Source: Oscillospiraceae bacterium | GTDB taxonomy: Bacteria > Bacillota > Clostridia > Oscillospirales > Acutalibacteraceae | NCBI GenBank assembly: GCA_015065765.1 | Contig: SVPP01000004.1 | Coordinates: 1-64,000 of the forward strand | Length of the DNA: 64,000 nt | Direction of reading: 5' to 3' | Shown: in pieces, positions 16,139 to 24,780 of the stretch | Position numbering within the stretch: the stretch's first letter is position 1 | How the letters are laid out: each line of letters starts with the position of its first letter | Notes under the pieces: model-generated | What the model saw: only the letters and a program-made list of their open reading frames with translations | What the model was told of the DNA's origin: nothing | The model's database searches: none | Position numbers and translations under genes: made by a program

Positions 16139-18619
16139 ATGAAATTTGCTTTTTCTACAAAAAACTGGAAAGGTTATTCGTGGAGCGATTTCTGCATGAC
16201 AGCTCAGGATATCGGCTTCAAAGGTATTGAAGTTCACGATATAAGCGATGAAGTTTTCACTGCATCAAATGGTCCTCTCCATGCTAATAACACTCCCTCG
16301 GTTAAACGTAAACTTAAAAATTCAGGACTTTCTGTTTCTGCAGTTGACTACGAAGGCGACCTTACAGACATTGATAAATTGAAAGAATGTATTGTCGCTG
16401 CAAACACACTTGCTTCCGAGTATGTGAAAATCACATACACCGGTGAAGATAACGATGAAAAAGTTATTTCTCTCCTCGGAGATGCTGTTGAAGTTGCTGA
16501 AAAAGAAAACGTTGTTCTCCTTATGGAAACTACAGGAATTTATTCAGACACAACAAAGCTTTGCGGTGTTCTCAATGAATTCGCAAGCGATTGGCTTTGT
16601 GTTGACTGGAACATGCATGACACATACTTTGTCGGAAAAGAAGACGCTGAAATTACAATCAAAAACTTAGGCTCTTATGTTAAACTCGTTCATGTTGCTG
16701 ATGCAGTAAAGACAGGCGACAAAACAGTTTACACACTTATCGGAGACGGTGAGCTTCCCTTTGTTGAAATGATGAACGCGCTTCGTTCAATTAACTATGT
16801 AGGCTTCATTTCAATTGAATGGGCTCCTGACAGAATTGAAGAGATAAGCGATTTAGAGGTTATCTTCCCCCACTTCGTAAACTTCATGCGTAAATTCAGA
16901 ACAAAACACAATAAGAAGAGTGCTCTTTACCACAATGCTGCAGGCACAGGTAAATACATCTGGCCGAAAGAAGCACTTATTGAATACACATTCTCTCAGC
17001 TTCTTGACAGAGTTGTTGAAGAATTTCCCGACCAGTATGCATTCAAATACACAACCCTTGACTACACAAGAACATATTCAGAATTCCGTGATGACGTTGA
17101 CACCTTCGCACGTTCACTTATCGCTCTCGGTGTAAAACCCGGTGACAAGGTTGCTGTCTGGGCAACAAATATTCCTCAGTGGTTTATCGCTTTCTGGGCA
17201 ACAACAAAAATCGGTGCAATTTTAGTTACCGTAAACACCGCTTACAAAATTCACGAAATTGAATATCTTCTCAAGCAGTCAGATACTCATACACTTATCA
17301 CAATTGAATCCTGCCTTGACTCAAACTACGCAAAATCAATTGCTGAGCTTTGCCCCGAGCTGCAGAGCGCAGTGCCCGGTCAGCCTCTTCACTGTAAGAG
17401 ACTGCCCTTCCTTCGCAACATCATCACTGTAGGCTATAGACAGAAAGGCTGTCTTACTTGGGACGAGGCTGTGAACTTCTCTGCAAACGTTCCCGTTGAA
17501 GAGGTTTACAGAAGAGCTGCAAACGTTGACTGCCACGATGTTGCTAACATGCAGTACACATCAGGTACAACAGGCTTCCCCAAGGGTGTTATGCTCACTC
17601 ACTATAACATTGTTAACAACGGTAAATGTATCGGTGACAGAATGGACCTTTCAACTGCCGACAGAATGATGGTTCAGGTTCCTATGTTCCACTGCTTCGG
17701 CATGGTGCTTACAATGACTTCAACCATGTCACACGGCGGTACACTTTGTCCGCTCCCCTATTTCTCAGCAAAATCTTCTCTTGCTTGCATTAACCTTGAA
17801 AGAATCACATGCTTCAATGGTGTTCCCACAATGTTTATTGCTATGTTCCAGCATGAGGACTTTGCAAAAACTGACTTTTCTTACATGAGGATAGGCATCA
17901 TGGCAGGTGCAAACTGCCCTGCTGACCTGATGAAGAAAGCATCAAAAGAAATGAACATGACACAGATTCTCAGCGTTTACGGACAGACGGAAGCTTCTCC
18001 CGGATGTACAATGGGTGAATTTACTGAAAGCCTTGAACACAGAACTGAAACTGTAGGCAGTGCTTTCCCCAATGTTGAATGTAAAATCATTGACCCTGAA
18101 ACAGGCGAAGACCTTCCTGACGGTGAAAACGGTGAATTTGTTGCACGTGGTTACAACATCATGAAAGGTTACTATAAAATGCCTAAAGCTACAGCATCAG
18201 CAATTGATGCTCAGGGCTGGCTTCACACAGGTGACATCGCTTGCAGAAGACCTGACGGTTATTATCTTATCACAGGTCGTCTTAAGGATATGATTATCCG
18301 CGGCGGTGAAAACATTTACCCCAGAGAAATCGAGGAATTCATCTTCACTCATGAGGCTGTTGAAGACGTTCAGGTTATCGGCGTTCCCGACAAGCGTTAC
18401 GGTGAAGAAATTATGGCTTCAATCATTCTCAAGGACGGTTATGAAATGACAGTTGAAGAGATGAAAGATTACATTCTCTCCCACATGGCAAGACATAAGG
18501 TGCCGAAATACATTGATTTTGTATCTTCTTTCCCGAAGAATGCGGCTGGTAAAATCCTCAAATACAAAATGCGTGAAGAAGCTATTGAGAAATTAGGACT
18601 TCAGAACGTAGGAAAATAA
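16139..18619 (+). CDS. Fusion of xylose-isomerase-like TIM barrel and AMP-forming acyl-CoA ligase
   Basis: An 826-residue two-domain protein. Residues 1-255 resemble sugar-phosphate isomerase/epimerase (AP endonuclease 2-like) barrels: GFKGIEVHD, LMETTG, CVDWNMHDTY and GFISIEWAP give Glu/His/Asp positions typical of the metal site. Residues about 280-815 are a complete ANL ligase: YTSGTTGFPKGV at 473-484, YGQTEASPG, TGDIACRRPDGYYLITGR and catalytic Lys805 in PKNAAGKILK. This suggests isomerisation or epimerisation of a keto or hydroxy acid coupled to CoA activation, but the substrate is unknown. The ribosome binding site GAGGAGG overlaps the end of the LeuA-like gene. Both are under the Leu T-box. 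Confidence 0.82.
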   Translation: MKFAFSTKNWKGYSWSDFCMTAQDIGFKGIEVHDISDEVFTASNGPLHANNTPSVKRKLKNSGLSVSAVDYEGDLTDIDKLKECIVAANTLASEYVKITYTGEDNDEKVISLLGDAVEVAEKENVVLLMETTGIYSDTTKLCGVLNEFASDWLCVDWNMHDTYFVGKEDAEITIKNLGSYVKLVHVADAVKTGDKTVYTLIGDGELPFVEMMNALRSINYVGFISIEWAPDRIEEISDLEVIFPHFVNFMRKFRTKHNKKSALYHNAAGTGKYIWPKEALIEYTFSQLLDRVVEEFPDQYAFKYTTLDYTRTYSEFRDDVDTFARSLIALGVKPGDKVAVWATNIPQWFIAFWATTKIGAILVTVNTAYKIHEIEYLLKQSDTHTLITIESCLDSNYAKSIAELCPELQSAVPGQPLHCKRLPFLRNIITVGYRQKGCLTWDEAVNFSANVPVEEVYRRAANVDCHDVANMQYTSGTTGFPKGVMLTHYNIVNNGKCIGDRMDLSTADRMMVQVPMFHCFGMVLTMTSTMSHGGTLCPLPYFSAKSSLACINLERITCFNGVPTMFIAMFQHEDFAKTDFSYMRIGIMAGANCPADLMKKASKEMNMTQILSVYGQTEASPGCTMGEFTESLEHRTETVGSAFPNVECKIIDPETGEDLPDGENGEFVARGYNIMKGYYKMPKATASAIDAQGWLHTGDIACRRPDGYYLITGRLKDMIIRGGENIYPREIEEFIFTHEAVEDVQVIGVPDKRYGEEIMASIILKDGYEMTVEEMKDYILSHMARHKVPKYIDFVSSFPKNAAGKILKYKMREEAIEKLGLQNVGK

Positions 18620-18628
18620 AAAAATATC

Positions 18629-18670
18629 GGCAGGAAATCTAAATAAACGGTTTCCTGCCATACAATTTTT
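18629..18670 (+). terminator. Terminator of the T-box operon
   Basis: GGCAGGAAA (18629-18637) pairs with TTTCCTGCC (18651-18659) and is followed by a T-rich stretch. Confidence 0.8.
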
Positions 18671-18684
18671 ATACATAATTCTCC

Positions 18685-18713
18685 TTGACTTGAATTTTAA
18701 CGGGATGTATAAT
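18685..18713 (+). promoter_or_regulatory. Promoter of the branched-chain aminotransferase gene
   Basis: TTGACT (18685-18690) and TATAAT (18708-18713) are separated by 17 bp. The gene is therefore transcribed independently of the T-box operon just upstream. Confidence 0.85.
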
Positions 18714-18745
18714 TTTAGTATACTTTATTAAAAGGGATGATATAA

Positions 18746-19810
18746 ATGTTGGATATCAAATTTGAAAAAGCAAACACTCTGAAAGCTAAACCCGATCCCA
18801 ACACACTCGGTTTCGGTGAAGTTTTCACAGACTACATGTTCATGATGGACTACAGCAAAAAAGAAGGCTGGCACGATGCTAAAATTGTTCCCTACGGTGA
18901 ACTTTCTCTCAGCCCTGCTGCTTGTGTTTTCCACTATGGTGCAGAAGTTTTCGAGGGTATGAAAGCTTACAGAACTCCCGACGGCGACGTTCAACTTTTC
19001 AGACCTATGGAAAACATCAGAAGACTTAACAATTCTGCTGAGAGACTTTGCCTTCCTCAGATTGATGAAGAACTGGCTCTCCATGTACTTACAAAATTTG
19101 TTGAAGTTGAAAAAGACTGGGTTCCCTCAAAGAAAGGTACATCACTCTATCTCAGACCTTTCCTTATTGCAACAGATGCAAAGCTTGGTCTTCATGCAAT
19201 TGACGAAGCAAAATATGTTATTATCGCTTCACCTGTTGGCAGCTACTACAAAGAAGGCATCAACCCTGTTAAAATCATGATTGAAACAGAAGATGTCCGT
19301 GCAGTACGTGGTGGTACAGGCTATGCAAAATGCGGTGGTAACTATGCTGCAAGTAACAGAGCTGCTGCAAGAGCTGAAGAAAAAGGCTTCTCACAGGTTC
19401 TCTGGCTTGATGGTGTTGAAAGAAAATACATCGAAGAAGTTGGCGCTATGAACGTTATGTTCAAAATCGACGGCGTAGTTAAAACTCCCAAGCTTATTGG
19501 CTCAGTTCTTCCCGGTATCACAAGAAAGTCTTGCATCGAGCTTATGAAATCAGAGGGCTTCGATGTTGAAGAAACATTCATCACAGTTGATGAAGTTATC
19601 ACAGCTCTCAAAGAAGGCAAGCTTGAAGAAGCATGGGGCTGCGGTACTGCTGCTGTTGTTTCTCCTATTGGTCTTCTTTCTTACGAAGGCACTGATTACG
19701 TTATAAACAACGGCGAAATCGGTACTCTTACACAGCACCTCTATGATGAACTTACAGGAATTCAGTGGGGCGAAAAAGAAGACAAGTTTGATTGGACACT
19801 TAAAGTTTAA
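18746..19810 (+). CDS. ilvE: Branched-chain amino acid aminotransferase
   Basis: A 354-residue fold-type IV PLP aminotransferase of the longer BCAT type. Markers are GAEVFEGMKAYRTPDG, FRPMENIRRLNNSAERLCLP, the PLP-lysine region GGTGYAKCGGNYAAS and EEVGAMNVMF. It interconverts leucine, isoleucine and valine with their 2-keto acids using glutamate/2-oxoglutarate. It lies just after the Leu T-box operon with its own promoter and terminator, which makes a leucine or 2-ketoisocaproate link for the neighbouring LeuA-like and ligase proteins plausible. All expected active-site segments are present. Confidence 0.93.
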   Translation: MLDIKFEKANTLKAKPDPNTLGFGEVFTDYMFMMDYSKKEGWHDAKIVPYGELSLSPAACVFHYGAEVFEGMKAYRTPDGDVQLFRPMENIRRLNNSAERLCLPQIDEELALHVLTKFVEVEKDWVPSKKGTSLYLRPFLIATDAKLGLHAIDEAKYVIIASPVGSYYKEGINPVKIMIETEDVRAVRGGTGYAKCGGNYAASNRAAARAEEKGFSQVLWLDGVERKYIEEVGAMNVMFKIDGVVKTPKLIGSVLPGITRKSCIELMKSEGFDVEETFITVDEVITALKEGKLEEAWGCGTAAVVSPIGLLSYEGTDYVINNGEIGTLTQHLYDELTGIQWGEKEDKFDWTLKV

Positions 19811-19826
19811 TTTAAATCTGTAAAAA

Positions 19827-19866
19827 AATATCCCGTATGCAATATTGCATACGGGATATTTTCTTA
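19827..19866 (+). terminator. Terminator of ilvE
   Basis: A near-perfect palindrome: AATATCCCGTATGC (19827-19840) pairs with GCATACGGGATATT (19847-19860) and is followed by TTCTT. Confidence 0.88.
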
Positions 19867-19930
19867 TAGATAGAACCATAAAACCAACTGTTCAATAAAT
19901 TATAATTCATCATTATATCAACAGCCACAT

Positions 19931-19993
19931 TGTAGGGCGAGGGTATACTCTTGCAATGAAAAATTAACGGCAGGAGCAAGCCCCTGCCCTACA
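19931..19993. repeat. Intergenic palindromic repeat unit
   Basis: TGTAGGGC (19931-19938) and GCCCTACA (19986-19993) form the outer inverted arms. An inner hairpin pairs GGCAGG (19969-19974) with CCTGCC (19983-19988). This has the look of a small REP/MITE-type element of the TGTAGGG...CCCTACA class common in gut Firmicutes. There is no coding content, and the remaining spacer between 19862 and 20018 shows nothing else. Confidence 0.55.
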
Positions 19994-20018
19994 TTGAAAA
20001 ATTGAATTACCCGATTAA

Positions 20019-20234
20019 TTATCTGTTTATCTCCGGATTACTTGTGCGGTCGAGCAAATAATCAATGCTGACGCCATAATAATCTGCAAGTTTTATCAGC
20101 ACCTCTGCCGTTAACGCAATAACACCTGTTTCGTACTGTGAATAAGTATTTTGCGAAACATTAAGTACTTTCGCTATATCTTTCTGTTTAATATCGTTAT
20201 CCTCTCTTATATTTTTTAAATTTTTATAAGTCAT
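20019..20234 (-). CDS. XRE-family helix-turn-helix regulator
   Basis: A 71-residue single-domain Cro/C1-type DNA-binding protein. KQKDIAKVLNVSQNTYSQYETG gives the two recognition helices, and the tail ends with the common SIDYLLDR segment. There is no sensor domain. It is transcribed divergently from the DUF5067 gene; the 100-bp gap contains a 17-bp inverted repeat around the -35 box of that gene. It is the obvious candidate repressor of its neighbour and possibly of itself. The ribosome binding site is GAGGTGA. Confidence 0.85.
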   Translation of the reverse strand: MTYKNLKNIREDNDIKQKDIAKVLNVSQNTYSQYETGVIALTAEVLIKLADYYGVSIDYLLDRTSNPEINR

Positions 20235-20260
20235 AATATCACCTCATAAATATTATGACT

Positions 20261-20306
20261 TATCTGAATTACAGATATTGACTTTTATCTGTAATTCAGA
20301 TATAAT
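20261..20306 (+). promoter_or_regulatory. Operator and promoter of the DUF5067 gene
   Basis: Two 17-bp perfect inverted arms, 20261-20277 (TATCTGAATTACAGATA) and 20286-20302, are separated by 8 bp. The spacer contains the -35 TTGACT (20278-20283), and the right arm ends in the -10 TATAAT (20301-20306) at 17-bp spacing. A regulator bound here would block RNA polymerase; the XRE gene next door is the likely source. Confidence 0.85.
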
Positions 20307-20334
20307 ATAAAAAAACAATAGGGAGGTTTCCAAA

Positions 20335-20910
20335 ATGGAAAACAATGTTAACCAAAATGCTGAAGTACAAAACGCAGTAAACACTGCACTCAAAGAGCAA
20401 AAGAAAAAAAAGAAAAAGAAAACCTGGATAATTATTGCAATTGTTGCTGTGATTCTTATACTCATCGTTGCAATATCCGGCGGCGATTCAGAAGAAACAT
20501 CTGTAAGCGGAGAAAACGCATCACAGTCTGTTGATGCAGAAAAAGACGTAGTGGCTGACGGTAAAATCGGTGACTACGTTTGCAAAGTTAAATCTGCAAG
20601 CATCTGTAAAGATTGGGTTGGTGAAGATGCAGTTAAGGTAGTTTACGAGTTTACAAATAACAATTCTGAACCGCAAAGTTTTGACGGTGCATTAGAAATA
20701 AATCTCTATCAAGATGGTGTCGGTCTTGAAACAACTTTTACATCAAGCGATGACGATTCCTCAATTTACGATGTAGAAATAAAAAATGGTGTTACAAAGG
20801 AAGTTATAAAATACTATGTTCTGCGCGATAAAACAACTCCTATTGAAGTAGAAATCACCGAGCTTTTCTCCTTTGATGATACTAAAATTACAACTACAAT
20901 CAATCTCTGA
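20335..20910 (+). CDS. DUF5067-type membrane-anchored protein
   Basis: A 191-residue protein: a polar N-terminus ending in a run of eight lysines (about 23-30), one membrane helix (about 31-47), an acidic/serine linker, then an extracytoplasmic beta domain. The segment VVYEFTNNNSEPQSFDGALEINLYQDGVGL fits the DUF5067/Telomeric-repeat-like immunoglobulin fold seen in secreted Firmicutes proteins. Molecular function is unknown. It is controlled from the operator-promoter at 20261-20306, with ribosome binding site GGGAGG. It has its own terminator. Confidence 0.72.
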   Translation: MENNVNQNAEVQNAVNTALKEQKKKKKKKTWIIIAIVAVILILIVAISGGDSEETSVSGENASQSVDAEKDVVADGKIGDYVCKVKSASICKDWVGEDAVKVVYEFTNNNSEPQSFDGALEINLYQDGVGLETTFTSSDDDSSIYDVEIKNGVTKEVIKYYVLRDKTTPIEVEITELFSFDDTKITTTINL

Positions 20911-20940
20911 AAGCCATAAAAAATAATACTATATAATTAA

Positions 20941-20982
20941 TCGCAGCAGAAGTTATTTGCAAACCTCTGCTGCGATTTTTTC
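20941..20982. terminator. Terminator after the DUF5067 gene
   Basis: TCGCAGCAGA (20941-20950) pairs with TCTGCTGCGA (20966-20975) and is followed by six Ts. The convergent serine hydrolase gene ends at 21000. Confidence 0.9.
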
Positions 20983-20999
20983 ATCAGATTGTTTCTATT

Positions 21000-22595
21000 T
21001 TAAATACGGCTGTTATTTTTTTCCTTACCTATAAGCGGTGTACCCACAAAAATAAGATTACCTGCAAAATTTGAGATTTTAGCCACAATATCAAGCAGGA
21101 AATTTGTTTTGATACCCTCAAAGCGGTACTTGTTATCAAGAGTTTCGTAAAGATTTGGGCTGAGCGTGTTTTTGATTTTTATTTTATTTTTATTAAACTC
21201 AACAACCCATGTTCTTACTTCAGGAATTTCCATTGTATAGAACTGAATTTCAAGCTTTCCGTCCTCTCGCCATGCACCATATGCAAGCACATGAACCTGC
21301 ATATCACCGAAATTCACACGGCTGATTCTTCTCTTGCCATCAAGATTGATGCAGATAACATTCTTGCCTGCATTCTTTTCATCCCAGGTCATCTCAGCAT
21401 AATTCTCGCTGAATCTGAACTTGATATTGTTGATATATCCGGGCTTTGCAGAAAGCATGTATGTAGATGACAGTGGCAGAAGAGTTGCCGCTTTTATCGG
21501 AAACATCTTATAAAATTTATCATTCAGACCGCTTTCTGTAGCCAGATTTCTCGGAGACACAGGCAGAATATTGTAAGAAAATGTTTTCAGGCTTTCTTTG
21601 AATTCCTCTGCTATATCGTCAGAAACAACCGGCAAATCATCCTTGAAAGCCATAGGGAAATATTTATCCACAAGGTCATATATCACCTTATGCCTGATGT
21701 CGTTACAGTTGATTACTATACAAGCTTCTTCTCTCGGATAGAAAAATGCAAACTGCGAATAAAGTCCTTCAAAACGGAAGTATCCGTCTTCACGTCCACA
21801 CCATGTATTGAAACCAAAACCGAGATTTTTAGCATCAAGACCATAAAGACCTCGTGTGTATGGTGTTGTCATGGCTTCTGTCCAACCTTCAGGAATTACC
21901 TGAACACCGTTCCATACACCATTCTGAAGAAAACACTGACCAAGCTTTGCCATATCCTCAATATTCATGAAGATTCCCCATCCGCCTGCATCAAAGCCGT
22001 TTTCATCTTTTTCCCAGAAAGGAATATTCATCTGAAGGGGCTCAAAAAGTCTTGGCTTTAAATATTCGCTGATTGTAAGTCCGGAGACTTTGGCAAGCAT
22101 TCTGCCCAGCACATACGTATTTTCACTTATGTACTTGAACTTTTCACCCGGCTTAGCATAACGGTTTGATTTCAGGAAACTTTCAAGCCATTTACCTTTT
22201 TCTTTATTATCAAAGAGGCTTACTGACTTACCTGCTGTCATATTAAGAAGATGACGCACCGTAATACCCTCGTTCTTTTTCATCAGCTTTTCACTGTAGG
22301 AATCCGCGAAAAGCTCCTCAATAGTTGTATCAAGGCGAAGAAGACCTTCATGAATTGCAAAGCCGATTGCAATTGCAGTTATCGCCTTTGAAAAAGAAAA
22401 CATTGTGTGAGGCATTTCCGCAACAAAAGGATATCGTGTGCATTCAGCTACCACCTTACCCTTTCGCAGAATCATTATGTTTTTAAAACGATATTCCTTG
22501 CTTTTAAGTTCATCAAAAAAATCGCGCAAAGCAAAGGTATCTACACCCGCTTCTTCAGGACATGCTGCTCTTACAAGACCATCAGTATAAATCAT
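21000..22595 (-). CDS. Serine hydrolase, class C beta-lactamase family
   Basis: A 531-residue protein counted from the ATG at 22595, behind AGGAGGCGATT (22601-22611); the in-frame start 30 bp upstream has no ribosome binding site. The N-terminal about 330 residues are a beta-lactamase/penicillin-binding fold with the S-x-x-K catalytic motif in SFSKA and a YISEN tyrosine motif. The C-terminal about 180 residues form a lipocalin-like all-beta domain. There is no signal peptide, unlike a true AmpC, so esterase or peptidase activity is more likely than antibiotic resistance. It is a clear paralogue of the gene at 30106-31713. Confidence 0.82.
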   Translation of the reverse strand: MIYTDGLVRAACPEEAGVDTFALRDFFDELKSKEYRFKNIMILRKGKVVAECTRYPFVAEMPHTMFSFSKAITAIAIGFAIHEGLLRLDTTIEELFADSYSEKLMKKNEGITVRHLLNMTAGKSVSLFDNKEKGKWLESFLKSNRYAKPGEKFKYISENTYVLGRMLAKVSGLTISEYLKPRLFEPLQMNIPFWEKDENGFDAGGWGIFMNIEDMAKLGQCFLQNGVWNGVQVIPEGWTEAMTTPYTRGLYGLDAKNLGFGFNTWCGREDGYFRFEGLYSQFAFFYPREEACIVINCNDIRHKVIYDLVDKYFPMAFKDDLPVVSDDIAEEFKESLKTFSYNILPVSPRNLATESGLNDKFYKMFPIKAATLLPLSSTYMLSAKPGYINNIKFRFSENYAEMTWDEKNAGKNVICINLDGKRRISRVNFGDMQVHVLAYGAWREDGKLEIQFYTMEIPEVRTWVVEFNKNKIKIKNTLSPNLYETLDNKYRFEGIKTNFLLDIVAKISNFAGNLIFVGTPLIGKEKNNSRI

Positions 22596-22674
22596 TGTCA
22601 AATCGCCTCCTGTTTGCAAAATCACTTATATACTGATAATAACACAAAAACTGACTTAAAGCAACAAAAAGTTA

Positions 22675-22709
22675 AATAACCACACACTCCAAAGAGATGT
22701 GTGGTTATT
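22675..22709 (-). terminator. Terminator of the trmL operon
   Basis: AATAACCACACA (22675-22686) pairs with TGTGTGGTTATT (22698-22709). It lies just past the stop of the transglutaminase-domain gene, with a T-rich exit on the minus strand. Confidence 0.8.
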
Positions 22710-22710
22710 T

Positions 22711-23877
22711 TTATGCAATAAAGTCCCACAGAGTGATAATTCCGTGCTTATCATCTACCATGTACATAATCTCATCAAGTTTAAGGCTTTCTTCAGTCAT
22801 CATATCTGCTGAAAGAAGAATACTGTAAACTCCGTTCATTTCAAAAAGAGCCTCTTCAGCATCTTTGAGAGCCTGCTCACTTCCCATGCGGAAAGACATA
22901 CTGTTGTTTCCGAGTCTTGTCTGCGTTGCAAGCTCTGACGTTATGGCTGACCTTACTGAAGAAGTGTATTCAGTGAAATAAATTGAATTTTTCACATAAT
23001 AATTTTCTTTATTATCAGTGCATCTGCCAAGAAATCTTTCTTCAACGGTGTGTGTCTCTGAAATATCATCGTCAGTAACATTGAAATATGCATAGCTTAT
23101 AATTTCTTCTGCGTCACCTTCAGGGTCATCCCACGTTGCATCAAGGTGATAATATCCATCATTTATCTTTACAATATTCCACGCGTGACCTGTAGGCTCT
23201 TCAGGTTTTTCACCCTCTGTCGTACCCACTGCAAGATAATTTTCAATCCCCTCTTCATCAAGAAGATATTTCACAGCCTTTGCGTACCCCTCACACGATG
23301 CCTTACCGTTCACAAGACAACCGTATGCTGAGGAATATGTACCGCCTGTTTTGTCCACATACTCACATGTGTCCACAACAAAATCGTGAATAAACAGTTC
23401 TTTCTCATAAGAATCTGAAAGATTTGCTGTTTTCTCTTTTACCGCATCTCTTATTTTTTCGAGCTCAGCTAACTGTTCATCGTATTCATAAAGATTCATT
23501 GTGTATTCAGGGATAAAATAACAACTGCCGAAGCTACTTGTTTCCGATTTGCAGTTTTCTGAAAGAAAAAACAGTTCAGGATTATCATAGAGAATCGCCT
23601 CAAAGACCTCAGAAAGCCCTTCTTCATCAAGAACAGGAACTTTTATCTTTTTCGGCATTTCCATGATTTCTGTCATTATCTGCTCATATGCAATTTTTTC
23701 GGAATTTCCCAATCCCTCGTAATAAAATCCTTCATATATATTCTGTGGTTCATCAGGCAAGGACGCATTTTTCTCCTTAAGTTTTTCTGTGCCGTCCATA
23801 GCTACAAGCCACAACAAAAAGCCTGAACCCACGCCTAAAGCAAGCGTGAGAACTGCTGATAATATTTTTTTAACCAA
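22711..23877 (-). CDS. Membrane-anchored transglutaminase-like protein
   Basis: A 388-residue protein counted from the TTG at 23877. AAGGAG sits about 10 bp upstream inside the end of the preceding gene, and this start gives MVKKILSAVL..., a clean membrane anchor. The transglutaminase-like triad is visible: Cys in GKASCEGYAKA, His in GHAWNIV and Asp in HLDATWDD. Such domains act as cysteine proteases or transglutaminases at the cell surface; the substrate is unknown. It is the last gene of the trmL-LCP-like-transglutaminase operon, 7 bp after its neighbour. Confidence 0.75.
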   Translation of the reverse strand: MVKKILSAVLTLALGVGSGFLLWLVAMDGTEKLKEKNASLPDEPQNIYEGFYYEGLGNSEKIAYEQIMTEIMEMPKKIKVPVLDEEGLSEVFEAILYDNPELFFLSENCKSETSSFGSCYFIPEYTMNLYEYDEQLAELEKIRDAVKEKTANLSDSYEKELFIHDFVVDTCEYVDKTGGTYSSAYGCLVNGKASCEGYAKAVKYLLDEEGIENYLAVGTTEGEKPEEPTGHAWNIVKINDGYYHLDATWDDPEGDAEEIISYAYFNVTDDDISETHTVEERFLGRCTDNKENYYVKNSIYFTEYTSSVRSAITSELATQTRLGNNSMSFRMGSEQALKDAEEALFEMNGVYSILLSADMMTEESLKLDEIMYMVDDKHGIITLWDFIA

Positions 23878-23884
23878 AATTATT

Positions 23885-24766
23885 TCACTCCTTGAAATCT
23901 GAGATGTCCTCGCAGACAATATATTTTTTCTTTACACTGTCACTTGAGAGAACAACTATACAATCCTTATAAGAGGTAAAATCCACTATAGAAATATTAC
24001 TGTCAGTCTGGCTGATAATATTCGAATAAATGATATTCCTGTTTTCTACTGACGTTTCATTGAAATACTGTCTGAACATCTGAAGAAGAACCTCTCCTCT
24101 GAACTCATTTTCACCCTCACCCGATGAATAAGTCAGAAGCTTCACAACTGCATCGTCAGAAAGCTCGTGTGTTCCTTCCTCAAAAACAACTGTGTCGGAA
24201 TCTCTTTTGAAAGTCATATCTTTTTCAAATTCCATCTGAAGAGGCTGAAAGTTTGCGGTTATACCCTCAACACTACCCTCTTTACAGCCGATATATTTAT
24301 CAAATTCAATACCCATATATGTTTCTGCTGATTTCACAAGCTGCAATTCTCCTGCCTCAGAGAAGCATTTACTTGCATTGACTTTTTTTGTATTGAAAGT
24401 GAAAATTTTGTCTTTTACGGAAATAGGAAGAACTTTAATTTCCTTTTCTGTCATATCAAACCTTACTGCAACGAGAAATGTGACCTTTTTCTCGTCATCA
24501 TCTGTGCAATACATAAGAATGTTTTCTTCACCTTTTACTTTCTTCACAACAAAGCTGTTGTTTTCTCCCATAACCTCTCCGCTACCCGAGCCGATAACAT
24601 TTGAGATATCAAAATCATAAGAAAGCATAAGGAAAAATGCTGCAACAAGTACAACAAATACCGCTGAACCGAAAAAGATAAGGATACTCTTTTTCAGCTT
24701 GTCTTTTTTACGTTCAGTATCTGTTTTAAAAACTACATCTGTGCTTCCGTGCCAGAGCCAGTTCAT
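23885..24766 (-). CDS. Membrane-anchored protein with LCP-like features
   Basis: A 293-residue protein counted from the ATG at 24766, behind AAAGGATGG; a TTG at 24787 overlaps trmL and lacks a site. A cytoplasmic segment precedes one membrane helix (about 34-52), then an extracytoplasmic alpha/beta domain. FLVAVRFDMTEKEIKVLPIS and the helix VKSAETYMGIEFDKYIGC recall LytR-CpsA-Psr proteins, which attach polymers to the wall. The usual conserved arginines of LCP enzymes are not evident, so this is a divergent relative at best. It sits between trmL and a transglutaminase-like gene. Confidence 0.5.
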   Translation of the reverse strand: MNWLWHGSTDVVFKTDTERKKDKLKKSILIFFGSAVFVVLVAAFFLMLSYDFDISNVIGSGSGEVMGENNSFVVKKVKGEENILMYCTDDDEKKVTFLVAVRFDMTEKEIKVLPISVKDKIFTFNTKKVNASKCFSEAGELQLVKSAETYMGIEFDKYIGCKEGSVEGITANFQPLQMEFEKDMTFKRDSDTVVFEEGTHELSDDAVVKLLTYSSGEGENEFRGEVLLQMFRQYFNETSVENRNIIYSNIISQTDSNISIVDFTSYKDCIVVLSSDSVKKKYIVCEDISDFKE

Positions 24767-24780
24767 AAAGCACCATCCTT

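Noticed and set aside
21000-22595. Calling the beta-lactamase-fold protein an antibiotic-resistance gene
   Set aside because: There is no signal peptide, a large extra beta domain is present, and the motif context fits general serine hydrolases.
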